A stretch of DNA of 64,000 bases. Source: CAIYPG01 sp903864555 (lineage in GTDB: Bacteria > Pseudomonadota > Gammaproteobacteria > Burkholderiales > SG8-39). A program made the position numbers and the translations under genes. Position 1 is the stretch's first letter; every line of letters starts with the position of its first letter. The stretch spans positions 1-64,000 of the forward strand of contig CANJJT010000010.1 of NCBI GenBank assembly GCA_947474715.1, given 5' to 3'. The notes under the pieces were generated by a model. It ran no database searches, was not told the origin of the DNA, and was given only the letters and a program-made list of their open reading frames with translations. Below are positions 1 to 9,096 of the stretch, one piece after another.

Positions 1-980
1 CCCTGATTTATGTACGCGGAAAAGGCATCGTTCTGGACGAGCCATCGGTTGTCGCCATACGCCAGGAAGGCGGACCCAGCGGCAAGAAGACCATACAGGC
101 CGTGGGCAAGGAAGCCAAGATGATGCTGGGCAAGACGCCAGGCAACATCACCGCCATCCGCCCGATGAAGGATGGCGTGATCGCCGACTTCACCGTCACC
201 GAACAGATGCTGAAGCAGTTCATCAAGAAGGTGCACGTGTCACGCCTGCTCTCACCCAGTCCGCGCATCATCATCTGCGTGCCCTGCGGCTCCACCCAGG
301 TCGAACGTCGTGCCATCCGCGAATCAGCCATCGGCGCCGGCGCTTCGCAGGTCTACCTCATCGAGGAACCCATGGCCGCGGCCATCGGCGCGGACATGCC
401 CGTGGCCGATGCCACTGGCTCCATGGTGGTGGACATCGGCGGGGGCACCACCGAAGTGGGTGTGATCTCGCTGGGCGGCATGGTGTATGCCGGCAGCGTG
501 CGCGTCGGCGGCGACAAGTTCGACGAAGCCATCATCAACTACATCCGGCGCAACTACGGCATGCTGATCGGCGAAACCACCGCCGAGATGATCAAGAAGG
601 CAATCGGCTCGGCATTCCCCGGCTCCGAAGTAAAGGAGATGGAAGTGAAGGGACGCAACCTCGCCGAGGGCATCCCGCGCAGCTTCACGATTTCCTCGAA
701 CGAAATTCTGGAAGCACTGACCGAACCGCTGAACCAGATCGTGAGCGCAGTGAAGTCGGCGCTGGAGCAGACACCGCCTGAACTGGGGGCCGACATCGCC
801 GAAAAAGGCATGGTGCTTACCGGCGGCGGCGCGCTGCTGCGCGACCTCGACCGGCTGCTGATGGAAGAAACCGGCCTGCCGGTGATCGTGGCCGACGACC
901 CGCTCACCTGCGTGGTGCGCGGCTCCGGAAAGGCGCTGGAGAAAATGGACAAACTGGGCTCGATCTTCACCAACGACTGA
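1..980 (+). CDS. mreB: Rod shape-determining actin homologue MreB (5' end missing)
   Basis: Bacterial actin that polymerises on the inner face of the membrane and directs the elongation machinery (MreC, MreD, PBP2, RodA encoded just downstream). The window opens inside the gene. The reading frame is open from base 3 and gives 326 residues against about 347 in the family, so roughly 20 N-terminal residues are missing. The actin-type nucleotide site is visible as DIGGGTTEVGV (near base 430) and the C-terminal TGGGALLRDL. The stop is at 978-980. A 134-base gap separates it from mreC. Identity is secure. Confidence 0.97.
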   Translation, partial: LIYVRGKGIVLDEPSVVAIRQEGGPSGKKTIQAVGKEAKMMLGKTPGNITAIRPMKDGVIADFTVTEQMLKQFIKKVHVSRLLSPSPRIIICVPCGSTQVERRAIRESAIGAGASQVYLIEEPMAAAIGADMPVADATGSMVVDIGGGTTEVGVISLGGMVYAGSVRVGGDKFDEAIINYIRRNYGMLIGETTAEMIKKAIGSAFPGSEVKEMEVKGRNLAEGIPRSFTISSNEILEALTEPLNQIVSAVKSALEQTPPELGADIAEKGMVLTGGGALLRDLDRLLMEETGLPVIVADDPLTCVVRGSGKALEKMDKLGSIFTND

Positions 981-1114
981 CAGGACAGGCGCCAGCTGCC
1001 ATCATCCACACAGTGGAACCAGCACTACGGGCAAGGGACAAACGTGGGCCATACAAAAAATAGAATGACGCCCTCCACCACCCCGCGCGGACAGCCCGTG
1101 ACCGCCCGACCCTG

Positions 1115-2038
1115 ATGGAATTCCAGCCACAACCCTTCTTCCACCGTGGTCCCGCCCCGCTCGTCCGCCTGACCTTCTTCATCGCGATCGCGGTGATGCT
1201 GATGGTGCTCGATGCGCGCTTTCACGCCCTTGAGGCGGTACGCAGCGCCCTCGGCGTGTTGGTCTACCCCCTACAAAGGCTTACCCTGGCACCGGTCGAC
1301 GCCTTCAATGGCATTGCCGGCTACTTCTCCAGCCAGAGCAGCCTGCAGCGCGAAAACGATGCCATGCAGAGCAAGCTGCTGCAGTCGGCCAAGGACACAC
1401 TCACCCTGGAAACACTGGCCTCCGAGAACGACAACCTGCGCCGCCTGCTGGAAGCACGCCAGCGCTCGCCACGCCCGGCCGTCATGGCGGAAATCCTGTT
1501 TCAGGGCCGCGATCCGTTCTCGCGCAAGGTGGTGATCGACAAGGGCACCGGCACCGACATCTTGGCCGGCCAGGCGGTGATGGACGACACCGGGGTCATC
1601 GGCCAGGTGACGCGTGTGTTTCCCATGCTCGCGGAAGTCACGCTGATCACCGACAAGGAACAGGCAACCCCGGTGCAGGTGGTTCGCAACGGCCTGCGCG
1701 CCATTGCCTATGGCGATGGCGCCGCGCTGGACCTGCGCTTCATGGCCGCCAATGCCGACATCCAGAACGGCGACGTGCTGGTGACCTCGGGCATGGATGG
1801 CATCTACCCACCAGGCTTGCCCGTGGCCAAGGTGACGCGTGTCGAGCGCGACCAGGCCTATGCCTTTGCCAAGATCCAGTGCGTGCCCATTGCCGGCACC
1901 GACAAGCACCGGCAGGTGCTGGTGCTGGCGCTGGCCGCCGACGTGCCGCCGCCGCCCGACGCTGAAACGGCTGTCCAGAAGGGTGCCAAGGGTAGCGCCC
2001 GACGCTCGCGGGCCCGCCAGGCAGCGGGGGGTGGCTGA
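1115..2038 (+). CDS. mreC: Rod shape-determining protein MreC
   Basis: Bitopic inner-membrane protein with a periplasmic beta domain that activates PBP2/RodA in the elongasome. 307 residues, near family length. One hydrophobic helix lies near residues 20-40, a coiled-coil-like stretch follows at about 65-115 (QRENDAMQSKLLQSAKD), then the periplasmic core containing VMDDTGVIGQV and the VTSGMDGIYPPGLPVAKV segment typical of MreC. The last 40 residues are a basic low-complexity tail. Its TGA overlaps the mreD start (TGATG), so the two are probably translationally coupled. Confidence 0.95.
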   Translation: MEFQPQPFFHRGPAPLVRLTFFIAIAVMLMVLDARFHALEAVRSALGVLVYPLQRLTLAPVDAFNGIAGYFSSQSSLQRENDAMQSKLLQSAKDTLTLETLASENDNLRRLLEARQRSPRPAVMAEILFQGRDPFSRKVVIDKGTGTDILAGQAVMDDTGVIGQVTRVFPMLAEVTLITDKEQATPVQVVRNGLRAIAYGDGAALDLRFMAANADIQNGDVLVTSGMDGIYPPGLPVAKVTRVERDQAYAFAKIQCVPIAGTDKHRQVLVLALAADVPPPPDAETAVQKGAKGSARRSRARQAAGGG

Positions 2039-2559
2039 TGTACCACGAAACCCGTCCCCAGCGCATCCTGCTGCCGGCCAATCCGCTGTTCGTAGCGGCC
2101 ACCCTGGTGGCCGCGCTGTCCTTCAATCTCATGCCCTGGCGCAACACCCTCGGCCTGCCCGACCTGATGGCGCTGGTGCTGGCATTCTGGTGCGTGCACC
2201 AGCCCCGACGCATCAGCGTGGGCACCGCCTGGCTGTTGGGCATCGTCATGGACATCGCCAACGGCGCGCTCCTCGGCCAGCATGCCTTTGCCTACTGCAT
2301 CATGGCCTTCGCCGGTAACGCGCTGTCGCGGCGCCTGCTGTGGTTCCCGGTGTGGCCGCAGGCCCTGCAGGTGCTGCTGTTGCTGCTGGGCACGCAGCTG
2401 CTCATGCTGGGCGTGCGCATGATCTCTGGCAGCCCCTTTCCAGGGGTGCTGTTTTTCGCCAGCAGCTTCATTTCAGCCCTGCTTTGGCCATTTGTCACCC
2501 TGGTGCTGCTGGCACCGCAACGCCGTCCCGAGATGGTCGATGAGAACAGGCCGATCTGA
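2038..2559 (+). CDS. mreD: Rod shape-determining membrane protein MreD
   Basis: Small polytopic inner-membrane partner of MreC in the elongation complex. 173 residues, almost entirely hydrophobic with about five predicted membrane segments. The family signature WLLGIVMDIANGALLGQHA is seen near residues 62-80. The start overlaps the mreC stop by one base. The gene is followed after 57 bases by mrdA. Assignment rests on hydrophobicity profile, length and invariant position between mreC and mrdA. Confidence 0.93.
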   Translation: MYHETRPQRILLPANPLFVAATLVAALSFNLMPWRNTLGLPDLMALVLAFWCVHQPRRISVGTAWLLGIVMDIANGALLGQHAFAYCIMAFAGNALSRRLLWFPVWPQALQVLLLLLGTQLLMLGVRMISGSPFPGVLFFASSFISALLWPFVTLVLLAPQRRPEMVDENRPI

Positions 2560-2616
2560 GATGGCGCCCCTGGCCCCGCCGCCCCCACGCATGGCATCGG
2601 CCGGCGAAAGACCCCC

Positions 2617-4515
2617 ATGAGCGTCGGCGAGTATCGCAACACCGAGCGCGAGCTGCAGCGCTTCCAGGTGCGGGTGGGGCTGGCCGGTGGGCTGGTGATG
2701 GGAGCCTTCCTCATCCTGTTCCTGCGTTTTGCCTATCTGCAGGTGCTGCGCCATGACTACTACCACACCAAGGCCGAGGACAACCGCATCTCGGTGGTGC
2801 CCATCACCCCCAACCGCGGCAACATCGTCGACCGCAACGGTGTGGTTCTGGCGCGCAATTACTCCGCCTACACGCTGGAAATCTCGCCCGCCAAGGTAGG
2901 CGACCTGGAACGCACCATCTCCGAACTTGCGCAGGTCATCGACATCCGCCCGAGCGACCGCAACCGTTTTCGCCGCTTGATGATCGAAGCCAAGGGCGCC
3001 GATACCCTGCCCATACGCACCCGCCTCAGCGACGAGGAAGTGGCGCGTTTTGCCGCGCAGCGCTACCGATTCCCTGGCGTGGACATCCGCGCCCGGCTGT
3101 TCCGCCAGTACCCCTACGCCGACCGTGCCTCGCATGCACTGGGCTACATCGGGCGCATCAATGAGCGTGATGTCGGCTGGATCGAGGAACAGGGCCTGAC
3201 CTCCAACTACAAGGGCAGCGACCACATCGGCAAGACCGGCATCGAACAAAGCTACGAGCTCGAGCTGCACGGCACCACCGGGTACGAGCAGGTGGAGGTC
3301 GATGCCGGCGGTCGCGGCGTGCGCACCCTTTCGCGCACCCCGCCCACCTCGGGCAACAACCTCATCCTCACCCTGGACATGGGCCTGCAGGAAGTGGTGG
3401 AAACCGCCTTCGGCAACCGCCGCGGTGCGCTGATCGCCATCGAACCCGCCACCGGCGGCATCCTGGCCTTCATCTCCAAGCCTGGCTTCGACCCCAACCT
3501 GTTCGTCGATGGCATCGACCCGGTGGCCTGGAAGGAACTGAACGAGTCACTGGACCGGCCGCTCAACAACCGCGCCCTCACCGGCATCTATCCGCCCGGC
3601 TCCACCTTCAAGCCCTTCATGGCGCTGGCCGCGCTCGAGTCTGGCAAACGCACGGCCTCGCAGGCGATCGCCGATCCGGGCCACTTCGACTTCGGCGGCC
3701 GGCGCTTCCGCGACGACAAGGTCGGCGGCCATGGCATGGTGGACATGTACAAGTCCATCGTGGTGTCCTGCGACACCTACTATTACGTCCTCGGCAACGA
3801 CATGGGCATCGACGGCATCTCGCGCTTCATGGGGCAGTTCGGCCTGGGCTCGCCCACCGGCATCGACATCCGCGGCGAATCCTCAGGCGTGCTGCCCTCC
3901 CAGGAATGGAAGCTGAAGCGCTTCCGCCGTCCCGAACAGCAAAAGTGGTACGCCGGCGAAACCATCTCGGTGGCCATCGGCCAGGGCTACAACGCCTACA
4001 CGATGCTGCAGCTCGCGCAGGCCATGGCAACCCTGGCCAACAATGGCGTGATGTACCGGCCGCATCTGGTGAAGTACGTGGAGAACGTCAACACCGGGAA
4101 ACGGCGCATGGTCGAACCGCAGCCGATCAAGACCATCCCGCTCAAGCAGGAGAACATCGACATCATCAAGCGCGCCATGGCCGGGGTGAACCTGGAGGGC
4201 ACCGGAGCGCGCGCCTTTGCCAAGGCCGAGTACACCAGCGCCGGCAAGACCGGCACGTCCCAGGTGATCGCCATCAAGGCCGGCGAGAAGTACATCGAGT
4301 CGCGCGTGGCCGAGCGCCACCGCGACCACGCCCTGTTCATCGCCTTTGCGCCAGTGGAAAGCCCGAAGATCGCACTGGCCGTGCTGGTGGAGAACGGCGG
4401 CTTCGGCGCCGCCGCGGCAGCCCCCATCGCGCGCCTGGTGCTCGACTACTATCTGCTCGGCAAGAAGCCTGCAAAACCTGCCGAGGCCGACGAGGGGGCA
4501 TCCAACGGTGGTTGA
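2617..4515 (+). CDS. mrdA: Penicillin-binding protein 2, elongation-specific transpeptidase
   Basis: Class B PBP that crosslinks peptidoglycan during lateral-wall elongation with RodA as glycosyltransferase partner. 632 residues. A single N-terminal membrane helix lies near residues 22-44, then the non-catalytic dimerisation domain, then the transpeptidase domain. The SxxK box is seen as PPGSTFKP (about residue 328), SCD as the second motif (in VVSCDTYYYVLGND), and KTGTSQV (about residue 543). The ATG at 2617 follows a GCGAAAGA stretch that is only a weak ribosome site. The stop overlaps the possible GTG start of rodA. Confidence 0.96.
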   Translation: MSVGEYRNTERELQRFQVRVGLAGGLVMGAFLILFLRFAYLQVLRHDYYHTKAEDNRISVVPITPNRGNIVDRNGVVLARNYSAYTLEISPAKVGDLERTISELAQVIDIRPSDRNRFRRLMIEAKGADTLPIRTRLSDEEVARFAAQRYRFPGVDIRARLFRQYPYADRASHALGYIGRINERDVGWIEEQGLTSNYKGSDHIGKTGIEQSYELELHGTTGYEQVEVDAGGRGVRTLSRTPPTSGNNLILTLDMGLQEVVETAFGNRRGALIAIEPATGGILAFISKPGFDPNLFVDGIDPVAWKELNESLDRPLNNRALTGIYPPGSTFKPFMALAALESGKRTASQAIADPGHFDFGGRRFRDDKVGGHGMVDMYKSIVVSCDTYYYVLGNDMGIDGISRFMGQFGLGSPTGIDIRGESSGVLPSQEWKLKRFRRPEQQKWYAGETISVAIGQGYNAYTMLQLAQAMATLANNGVMYRPHLVKYVENVNTGKRRMVEPQPIKTIPLKQENIDIIKRAMAGVNLEGTGARAFAKAEYTSAGKTGTSQVIAIKAGEKYIESRVAERHRDHALFIAFAPVESPKIALAVLVENGGFGAAAAAPIARLVLDYYLLGKKPAKPAEADEGASNGG

Positions 4516-4519
4516 CCGC

Positions 4520-5602
4520 ATGCTCCGCCGCATCGCTGACCCCATAGACGGAACGCTGTTTGGCATCGTCATGGGCCTGGTGACGCTCGGGTTTATCACG
4601 CTGTACAGCGCCAGTTACGAAACACCCTCTCGGGTAATAGCCCAGGGCGGCAACCTGCTTTTCGCCATGGTGGTGATGTGGGTGGCTGCGCAGATTTCGC
4701 CGCAGCTGCTGATGCGCCTTGCTCCGCCCCTTTACATCATGGGCGTGCTGCTGCTGCTGGGAGTGACGCTGTTCGGTGACATCCGCAACGGCGCGCGGCG
4801 CTGGCTCAACCTCGGAATCACCAGCGTGCAGCCCTCGGAGATCATGAAGATTGCCATGCCGCTGATGCTGGCTTGGTATTTCCACAAGCGCGAAGCCGTG
4901 CTGCGCTACTACGACTACATCGTCGCCGCAGTCATCCTGGCCATCCCGGTGGGCCTGATCGCCAAGCAGCCCGACCTGGGCACCGCGCTGCTGGTGGCGG
5001 CTGCCGGCTTCTACGTCATCTTCCTCGCCGGGCTGTCCTGGAAGGTCATCATCGGCATGGTACTGGCGGGCCTGGCCAGTGCGCCGTTGCTGTGGGGCAC
5101 CCTGCACGATTACCAGCGCCGGCGCATCCTCACTCTCATCGACCCGACCGAGGATCCGCTCGGCTCCGGGTACCACATCATCCAGTCGACCATCGCCATC
5201 GGCTCCGGCGGCATCATCGGCAAGGGCTGGCTCAACGGCACCCAGACGCACCTGGAGTTCATCCCGGAGCGCCACACCGACTTCATCTTCGCCGTGTTCT
5301 CCGAGGAATTCGGGCTCATCGGCAACAGCCTGCTGCTGGTGCTCTACCTGGCGCTGATCGCGCGCGGACTGATGATGGCAGCCAGCGCACCGACCTTCTT
5401 CGCGCGCCTGCTGGCCGGCTCCATCATCCTCATCTTCTTCACCTACGCCTTCGTCAACATGGGCATGGTGAGCGGCATCCTGCCGGTGGTGGGCGTGCCC
5501 CTGCCGCTGGTATCGTACGGCGGCACGGCACTGGTAACGCTGTTCTTCGGCCTGGGCATCCTGATGAGCATGCACAGGCACCGCAAGCTGGTCCAGACCT
5601 GA
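4520..5602 (+). CDS. mrdB: Peptidoglycan glycosyltransferase RodA (SEDS family)
   Basis: Polytopic SEDS protein that polymerises glycan strands from lipid II in the elongasome. 360 residues from the ATG at 4520; an in-frame GTG at 4508 inside the mrdA end is an alternative start (364 residues). About ten hydrophobic segments. Family motifs include GARRWLNLG, QPSEIMKI, KQPDLGTALL and the C-terminal GVPLPLVSYGGTALVTLFFG. Close coupling to mrdA matches the usual PBP2-RodA pair. Confidence 0.95.
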   Translation: MLRRIADPIDGTLFGIVMGLVTLGFITLYSASYETPSRVIAQGGNLLFAMVVMWVAAQISPQLLMRLAPPLYIMGVLLLLGVTLFGDIRNGARRWLNLGITSVQPSEIMKIAMPLMLAWYFHKREAVLRYYDYIVAAVILAIPVGLIAKQPDLGTALLVAAAGFYVIFLAGLSWKVIIGMVLAGLASAPLLWGTLHDYQRRRILTLIDPTEDPLGSGYHIIQSTIAIGSGGIIGKGWLNGTQTHLEFIPERHTDFIFAVFSEEFGLIGNSLLLVLYLALIARGLMMAASAPTFFARLLAGSIILIFFTYAFVNMGMVSGILPVVGVPLPLVSYGGTALVTLFFGLGILMSMHRHRKLVQT

Positions 5603-5622
5603 TCACGCCAAGGAGGGAAACA

Positions 5623-6717
5623 ATGACAATGGCCAGGACATTCCCCCGCCCGTCGGCCAGCCCGGCATGGCTGATTGCACTGCCTGCCGCCCTGCTCGCG
5701 GGCTGCGGCGGACTGGGCCCGCGCATGATCGTCGATCCGTCCGCGCAGTCAGCAACAGGATCGGCGACGGCCACCAGGCCAGCCACGGCATCACCGGCAA
5801 CGGCCAGCCGCTCCGGCGGCTATTACAAGGATGACGGCCCCGGCGAGAATCCGCCTGACCTCACCGCCATACGCGAGCCCGAACCACGCATCGAGCCGCT
5901 GCACCGCTTCGCCAACCGTCCCTACAACGTGTTCGGGGTCGGCTACACCCCGCAGGTCGCGCTGCAACCGCATCGCGAACGCGGCCTGGGCAGCTGGTAT
6001 GGCCGCAAGTTCCACGGCCAGAAGACCTCCAGCGGGGAAATCTATGACATGTACGGCATGACCGCCGCACACCCGACCCTGCCCATCCCCAGCTACGCTC
6101 GGGTCACCAATGTCGGCAACGGCAACAGCGTCGTCGTGCGCGTCAACGACCGCGGGCCCTTTCATCCGGGGCGCATCATCGATCTGTCCTATGCCGCCGC
6201 CTGGAAACTCGGCTACGTGACTGCCGGCAGCACGCCAGTGGAAGTGGAATTGTTCACCCCGGAACTGATTGCCGCACAGGCCGCCACGCGCCGCAATCCG
6301 GCAGCCACGGCCGTGGCACAGACCCGCCCGGCCTCTGCGGCGACGCTTGCCGCGGCCAAGCCGCCCGCGGCAAGCACCGCAACCACGGTGACAGCGATGG
6401 CCATGGTGCCGCCACCGGAGGCACGGGTGATAGCCGCCGCCAGGCCCGCTCCGCCAGCCCAGACCCTGCCGATGGAAGTGCGTCCCGCCGGGGTGTTCCT
6501 GCAACTGGCCGCCTTCTCCGCGCGCGACAATGCCGAAGCCTTTCGCGCGCGCCTGACGGGCCAGCTTGGCTCGCTCGCCGAGGGTATCGAGATTTTTCAA
6601 CGCGACGGCCTGTACCGACTGCATGTCGGCCCCTATCGCGACCGCGGCGAGGCCGGCGGCATCGCCGAGCGCCTGCGCAGTGAACTGCAACTCAGTCCGA
6701 TGATCGTGGTGCGCTGA
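5623..6717 (+). CDS. rlpA: RlpA septal/lytic transglycosylase lipoprotein, first copy
   Basis: Outer-membrane lipoprotein that cleaves peptidoglycan lacking stem peptides. 364 residues. The ATG at 5623 is preceded by a strong AAGGAGG site. Lipobox LLAGC places the lipidated Cys at residue 28. The double-psi beta-barrel spans about 120-205 and has the E-x2-D-x4-TAAH catalytic pattern (GEIYDMYGMTAAHPTLP). A long Ala/Pro/Thr-rich linker (about 215-285) leads to a C-terminal SPOR domain (GVFLQLAAFSARDNAEAFRARL) that should bind denuded glycan. A paralogue starts one base after its stop. Confidence 0.93.
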   Translation: MTMARTFPRPSASPAWLIALPAALLAGCGGLGPRMIVDPSAQSATGSATATRPATASPATASRSGGYYKDDGPGENPPDLTAIREPEPRIEPLHRFANRPYNVFGVGYTPQVALQPHRERGLGSWYGRKFHGQKTSSGEIYDMYGMTAAHPTLPIPSYARVTNVGNGNSVVVRVNDRGPFHPGRIIDLSYAAAWKLGYVTAGSTPVEVELFTPELIAAQAATRRNPAATAVAQTRPASAATLAAAKPPAASTATTVTAMAMVPPPEARVIAAARPAPPAQTLPMEVRPAGVFLQLAAFSARDNAEAFRARLTGQLGSLAEGIEIFQRDGLYRLHVGPYRDRGEAGGIAERLRSELQLSPMIVVR

Positions 6718-6718
6718 G

Positions 6719-7771
6719 ATGAGGCGGGCACCTGTGCCTTCACTCACCCGACATCCCTCCCCCCCATGCCCCCTGTCGAGCACGGCGGCCTACGGACTGC
6801 TGGCAGCGTCACTGGTCCTGCTGCTGGCGGGCTGCAGCGAGGTGCCAGTCCAGCGCGCACCGGATGCCCCGGGCTACGGCCATCGCCCACCGCCGATACA
6901 GACCGCCCAGATCCTGCGCCGTCCTGGCGGTTTCTACACCGACGACGGCCCCGACGGCCCGGTGCCCGCCAGCCTCGCCAGCCAGGCTGATGCCGTGCCG
7001 CAGGCCGAACCGCTGCATGCCGGCGCCAATGAGCCCTATTCGGTATTCGGCCGCGACTATGCACCGCTCAGGTCCGCCGGCGGCTACAAGCGCCAGGGCA
7101 CCGCTTCGTGGTACGGCCGCAAGTTCCACGGCCAGCGCACCGTCAGCGGCGAGGTCTACGACATGTATGCCATGACGGCCGCCCATCCAACGCTCCCCAT
7201 CCCCAGTTATGCACGCATCACCAACCTGGAAAACAACCGCAGCGCTGTGGTCCGCATCAACGATCGCGGGCCCTTCGGGTCCGGGCGCATCATGGATGTG
7301 TCCTATGCCGTGGCACTGAAGCTCGGCTTTGCCGAAACCGCACTGGCGCCGGTGGAAGTGGAAGGCATCGCCACGGGCGGCGAACTGCTGGTCGGAGCGC
7401 CGGTGCCGGTGCCGGCGCCATCACCGGCCAGCCCCGGCTTGAATGCCAATGCTGGTGCCAGGCCTGCTGCAACCGTACCCGCCGCCACGGCAGCCGCGCC
7501 GCGCGACGAGGCCGCCCTCATCGTATCGGCCAGCGACCGGCGCGGTATCTTCCTGCAGCTGGGGGCCTTCGGTTCGCGCGGCAATGCCGAGAACTTCCGC
7601 GACCGGCTGGCACGCCAGCTCGATTGGCTGGCCCGCCACCTGGAGATCGAATTGCGCGCCAACCTCAACCGCGTCCAGCTCGGGCCCTACGCCACCCGCG
7701 CCGAAGCCAACGGCGTCGCCGAGAAAATACGTGGCGCCGTGGACATCAAGCCCATCGTGGTGGTGCGCTGA
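6719..7771 (+). CDS. RlpA-like lytic transglycosylase lipoprotein, second copy
   Basis: Tandem paralogue of the preceding rlpA, 350 residues. Lipobox LLAGC gives Cys39, so the signal peptide is longer and starts with a Pro/Ser-rich n-region. The double-psi barrel is strongly conserved with the first copy (TASWYGRKFHGQ and YDMYAMTAAHPTLPIPSYAR), including the putative catalytic Glu, Asp and His. The linker differs, and a C-terminal SPOR domain is present (GIFLQLGAFGSRGNAENF). The stop overlaps the next start (TGATG). Conservation of both catalytic sets argues that both copies are active; separate roles are not evident from sequence. Confidence 0.9.
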   Translation: MRRAPVPSLTRHPSPPCPLSSTAAYGLLAASLVLLLAGCSEVPVQRAPDAPGYGHRPPPIQTAQILRRPGGFYTDDGPDGPVPASLASQADAVPQAEPLHAGANEPYSVFGRDYAPLRSAGGYKRQGTASWYGRKFHGQRTVSGEVYDMYAMTAAHPTLPIPSYARITNLENNRSAVVRINDRGPFGSGRIMDVSYAVALKLGFAETALAPVEVEGIATGGELLVGAPVPVPAPSPASPGLNANAGARPAATVPAATAAAPRDEAALIVSASDRRGIFLQLGAFGSRGNAENFRDRLARQLDWLARHLEIELRANLNRVQLGPYATRAEANGVAEKIRGAVDIKPIVVVR

Positions 7772-8877
7772 TGCGCCGGCGCACCCTGGGCATCCTGGCG
7801 ATACTGGGTCTGGCCGGCTGCGGCGGCCTGCTGGTCTCCTGCGCGGGCATGGGCAGCGGCCCGTTTGCCTATTACGACGAGACCAAGCCGCACCGGGCCC
7901 GCGAAGGCTTTCGCAACAACTACGCCGACCTCGGCACACCGGATTTCTGGAAATGGCAGAGGGAACGCATCCAGGCCGGCAAGCCGCCCCCCCCGCAGGA
8001 AACCACCCCACGCACCGAACCGGACGTCCCCTTCCTCAAGGCCAATGCCACCGAACCCACGCTCACCTGGATCGGCCATTCCACGCTGCTGCTCCAGGTA
8101 GGAACCTACAACATCCTCACCGACCCGCATCTTTCCGCACGCGCTTCGCCGGTCAGCTTCTACGGCCCCCGGCGCATGGCGGCACCGGGGCTGGATTTCT
8201 CGCAGTTGCCGCGCATCGACATCGTGTTGATCTCGCACAATCACTACGACCACCTCGACTCGACCACCGTACGCCAACTGGCCGCTCAGGAAGGCGGTTC
8301 GCCCATGTTCGTGGTGCCCCTGGGGCTGGAAAAATGGATGCGCGACATGGGCGTGGACAATGTTGTGGAACTGGACTGGTGGGACCGCGTCGGCAAGGGC
8401 AGCCTCGACATCCACCTGGTGCCGGTGCAGCACTGGAGCCAGCGCACACTGTGGGACCGCAACAAGACGCTGTGGGGCGGCTTCTATGTGCGCCACCACA
8501 GCATGAGCTTCCTGTTTGCCGGCGACACCGGCTACTCGCAGGACTTCGCCGACATCCGGAAGCGCCTGGGGGCCCCGGACATCGCCGCCATCCCGGTGGG
8601 CGCCTACGAACCACGCTGGTTCATGGGCGTGCAGCATGTCGATCCAGCCGAAGCGGTGAAGATCCATCAGGACCTGGGGGCACGTTACTCGGTGGGCATG
8701 CACTGGGGCGTGTTCGAACTGGCGGACGAATCACTCGACGAGCCGCCCCGGGCGCTATCGGTGGCCAGGGTCGAGGCCGGCGTGCCGGCTGACCGCTTTT
8801 TCGTGATGAAGCTGGGCGAGACGCGGCGCCTGGGCCCGATGCTGCGGCAGCGCGAACCTGCGCCCCCGGCGCCCTAG
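7771..8877 (+). CDS. Metallo-beta-lactamase-fold lipoprotein, NAPE-PLD/UlaG-like hydrolase
   Basis: 368-residue metal-dependent hydrolase of the beta-lactamase_2 type, resembling NAPE-hydrolysing phospholipase D-like proteins. The N-terminus has lipobox-like GLAGC (Cys17) and LLVSC (Cys24), so it is probably an envelope lipoprotein. Motifs: TWIGHSTLLLQ, SHNHYDHLD (metal site, about residue 155), FAGDTGYSQDF and MHWGVFEL. The substrate is unknown; a role in envelope phospholipid or wall turnover is inferred from coupling to the rlpA genes by a one-base overlap. Start chosen at the overlap. Confidence 0.85.
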   Translation: MRRRTLGILAILGLAGCGGLLVSCAGMGSGPFAYYDETKPHRAREGFRNNYADLGTPDFWKWQRERIQAGKPPPPQETTPRTEPDVPFLKANATEPTLTWIGHSTLLLQVGTYNILTDPHLSARASPVSFYGPRRMAAPGLDFSQLPRIDIVLISHNHYDHLDSTTVRQLAAQEGGSPMFVVPLGLEKWMRDMGVDNVVELDWWDRVGKGSLDIHLVPVQHWSQRTLWDRNKTLWGGFYVRHHSMSFLFAGDTGYSQDFADIRKRLGAPDIAAIPVGAYEPRWFMGVQHVDPAEAVKIHQDLGARYSVGMHWGVFELADESLDEPPRALSVARVEAGVPADRFFVMKLGETRRLGPMLRQREPAPPAP

Positions 8878-8970
8878 CGGCGCGCAGAAAACCGATTCCA
8901 GCGAAGCAGGCCTGGCAGCGATAACTGAGTCACAGCAAGGCCTGATAAAGGGACGAAAATCTGCCCGCTT

Positions 8971-9057
8971 GGGGAAAATCCCCCCGCTGGCCTGCGGCCA
9001 GTCGGCCCCCTTTGACAAGGGGGTTAACACCGCCTGTCTTGCCGAGGTTGCTTCCCG
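8971..9057. repeat. Intergenic palindromic repeat, single-arm copy
   Basis: Copy 1 of a repeat family also at 17006-17228 and 49972-50226. It contains AAAATCCCCCCG, then a 15-nt hairpin (CTGGCC-TGC-GGCCAG), then the constant hairpin CCCCCTTTGACAAGGGGG and GTTAACACC. The flank GCCTGTCTTGCCGAGGTTGC resembles the outer flank of the 50226 arm. It lies between convergent genes (MBL hydrolase + and glycosyltransferase -), so it could act as a bidirectional 3' structure. Confidence 0.85.
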
Positions 9058-9096
9058 AAAAATCAGCAAAGCGCCTTGGACAAGGGAGTCAGCCAG

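Noticed and set aside
4873..5622. Long open frame extending upstream of rlpA through rodA
   Set aside because: The Arg/His/Pro-rich translation is a frame shadow; the AAGGAGG site and lipoprotein signal fix the rlpA start at 5623.
9031..9096. Possible tRNA or small RNA between the MBL and glycosyltransferase genes
   Set aside because: No cloverleaf or T-loop GGTTCGA motif; the structure is explained by the repeat.
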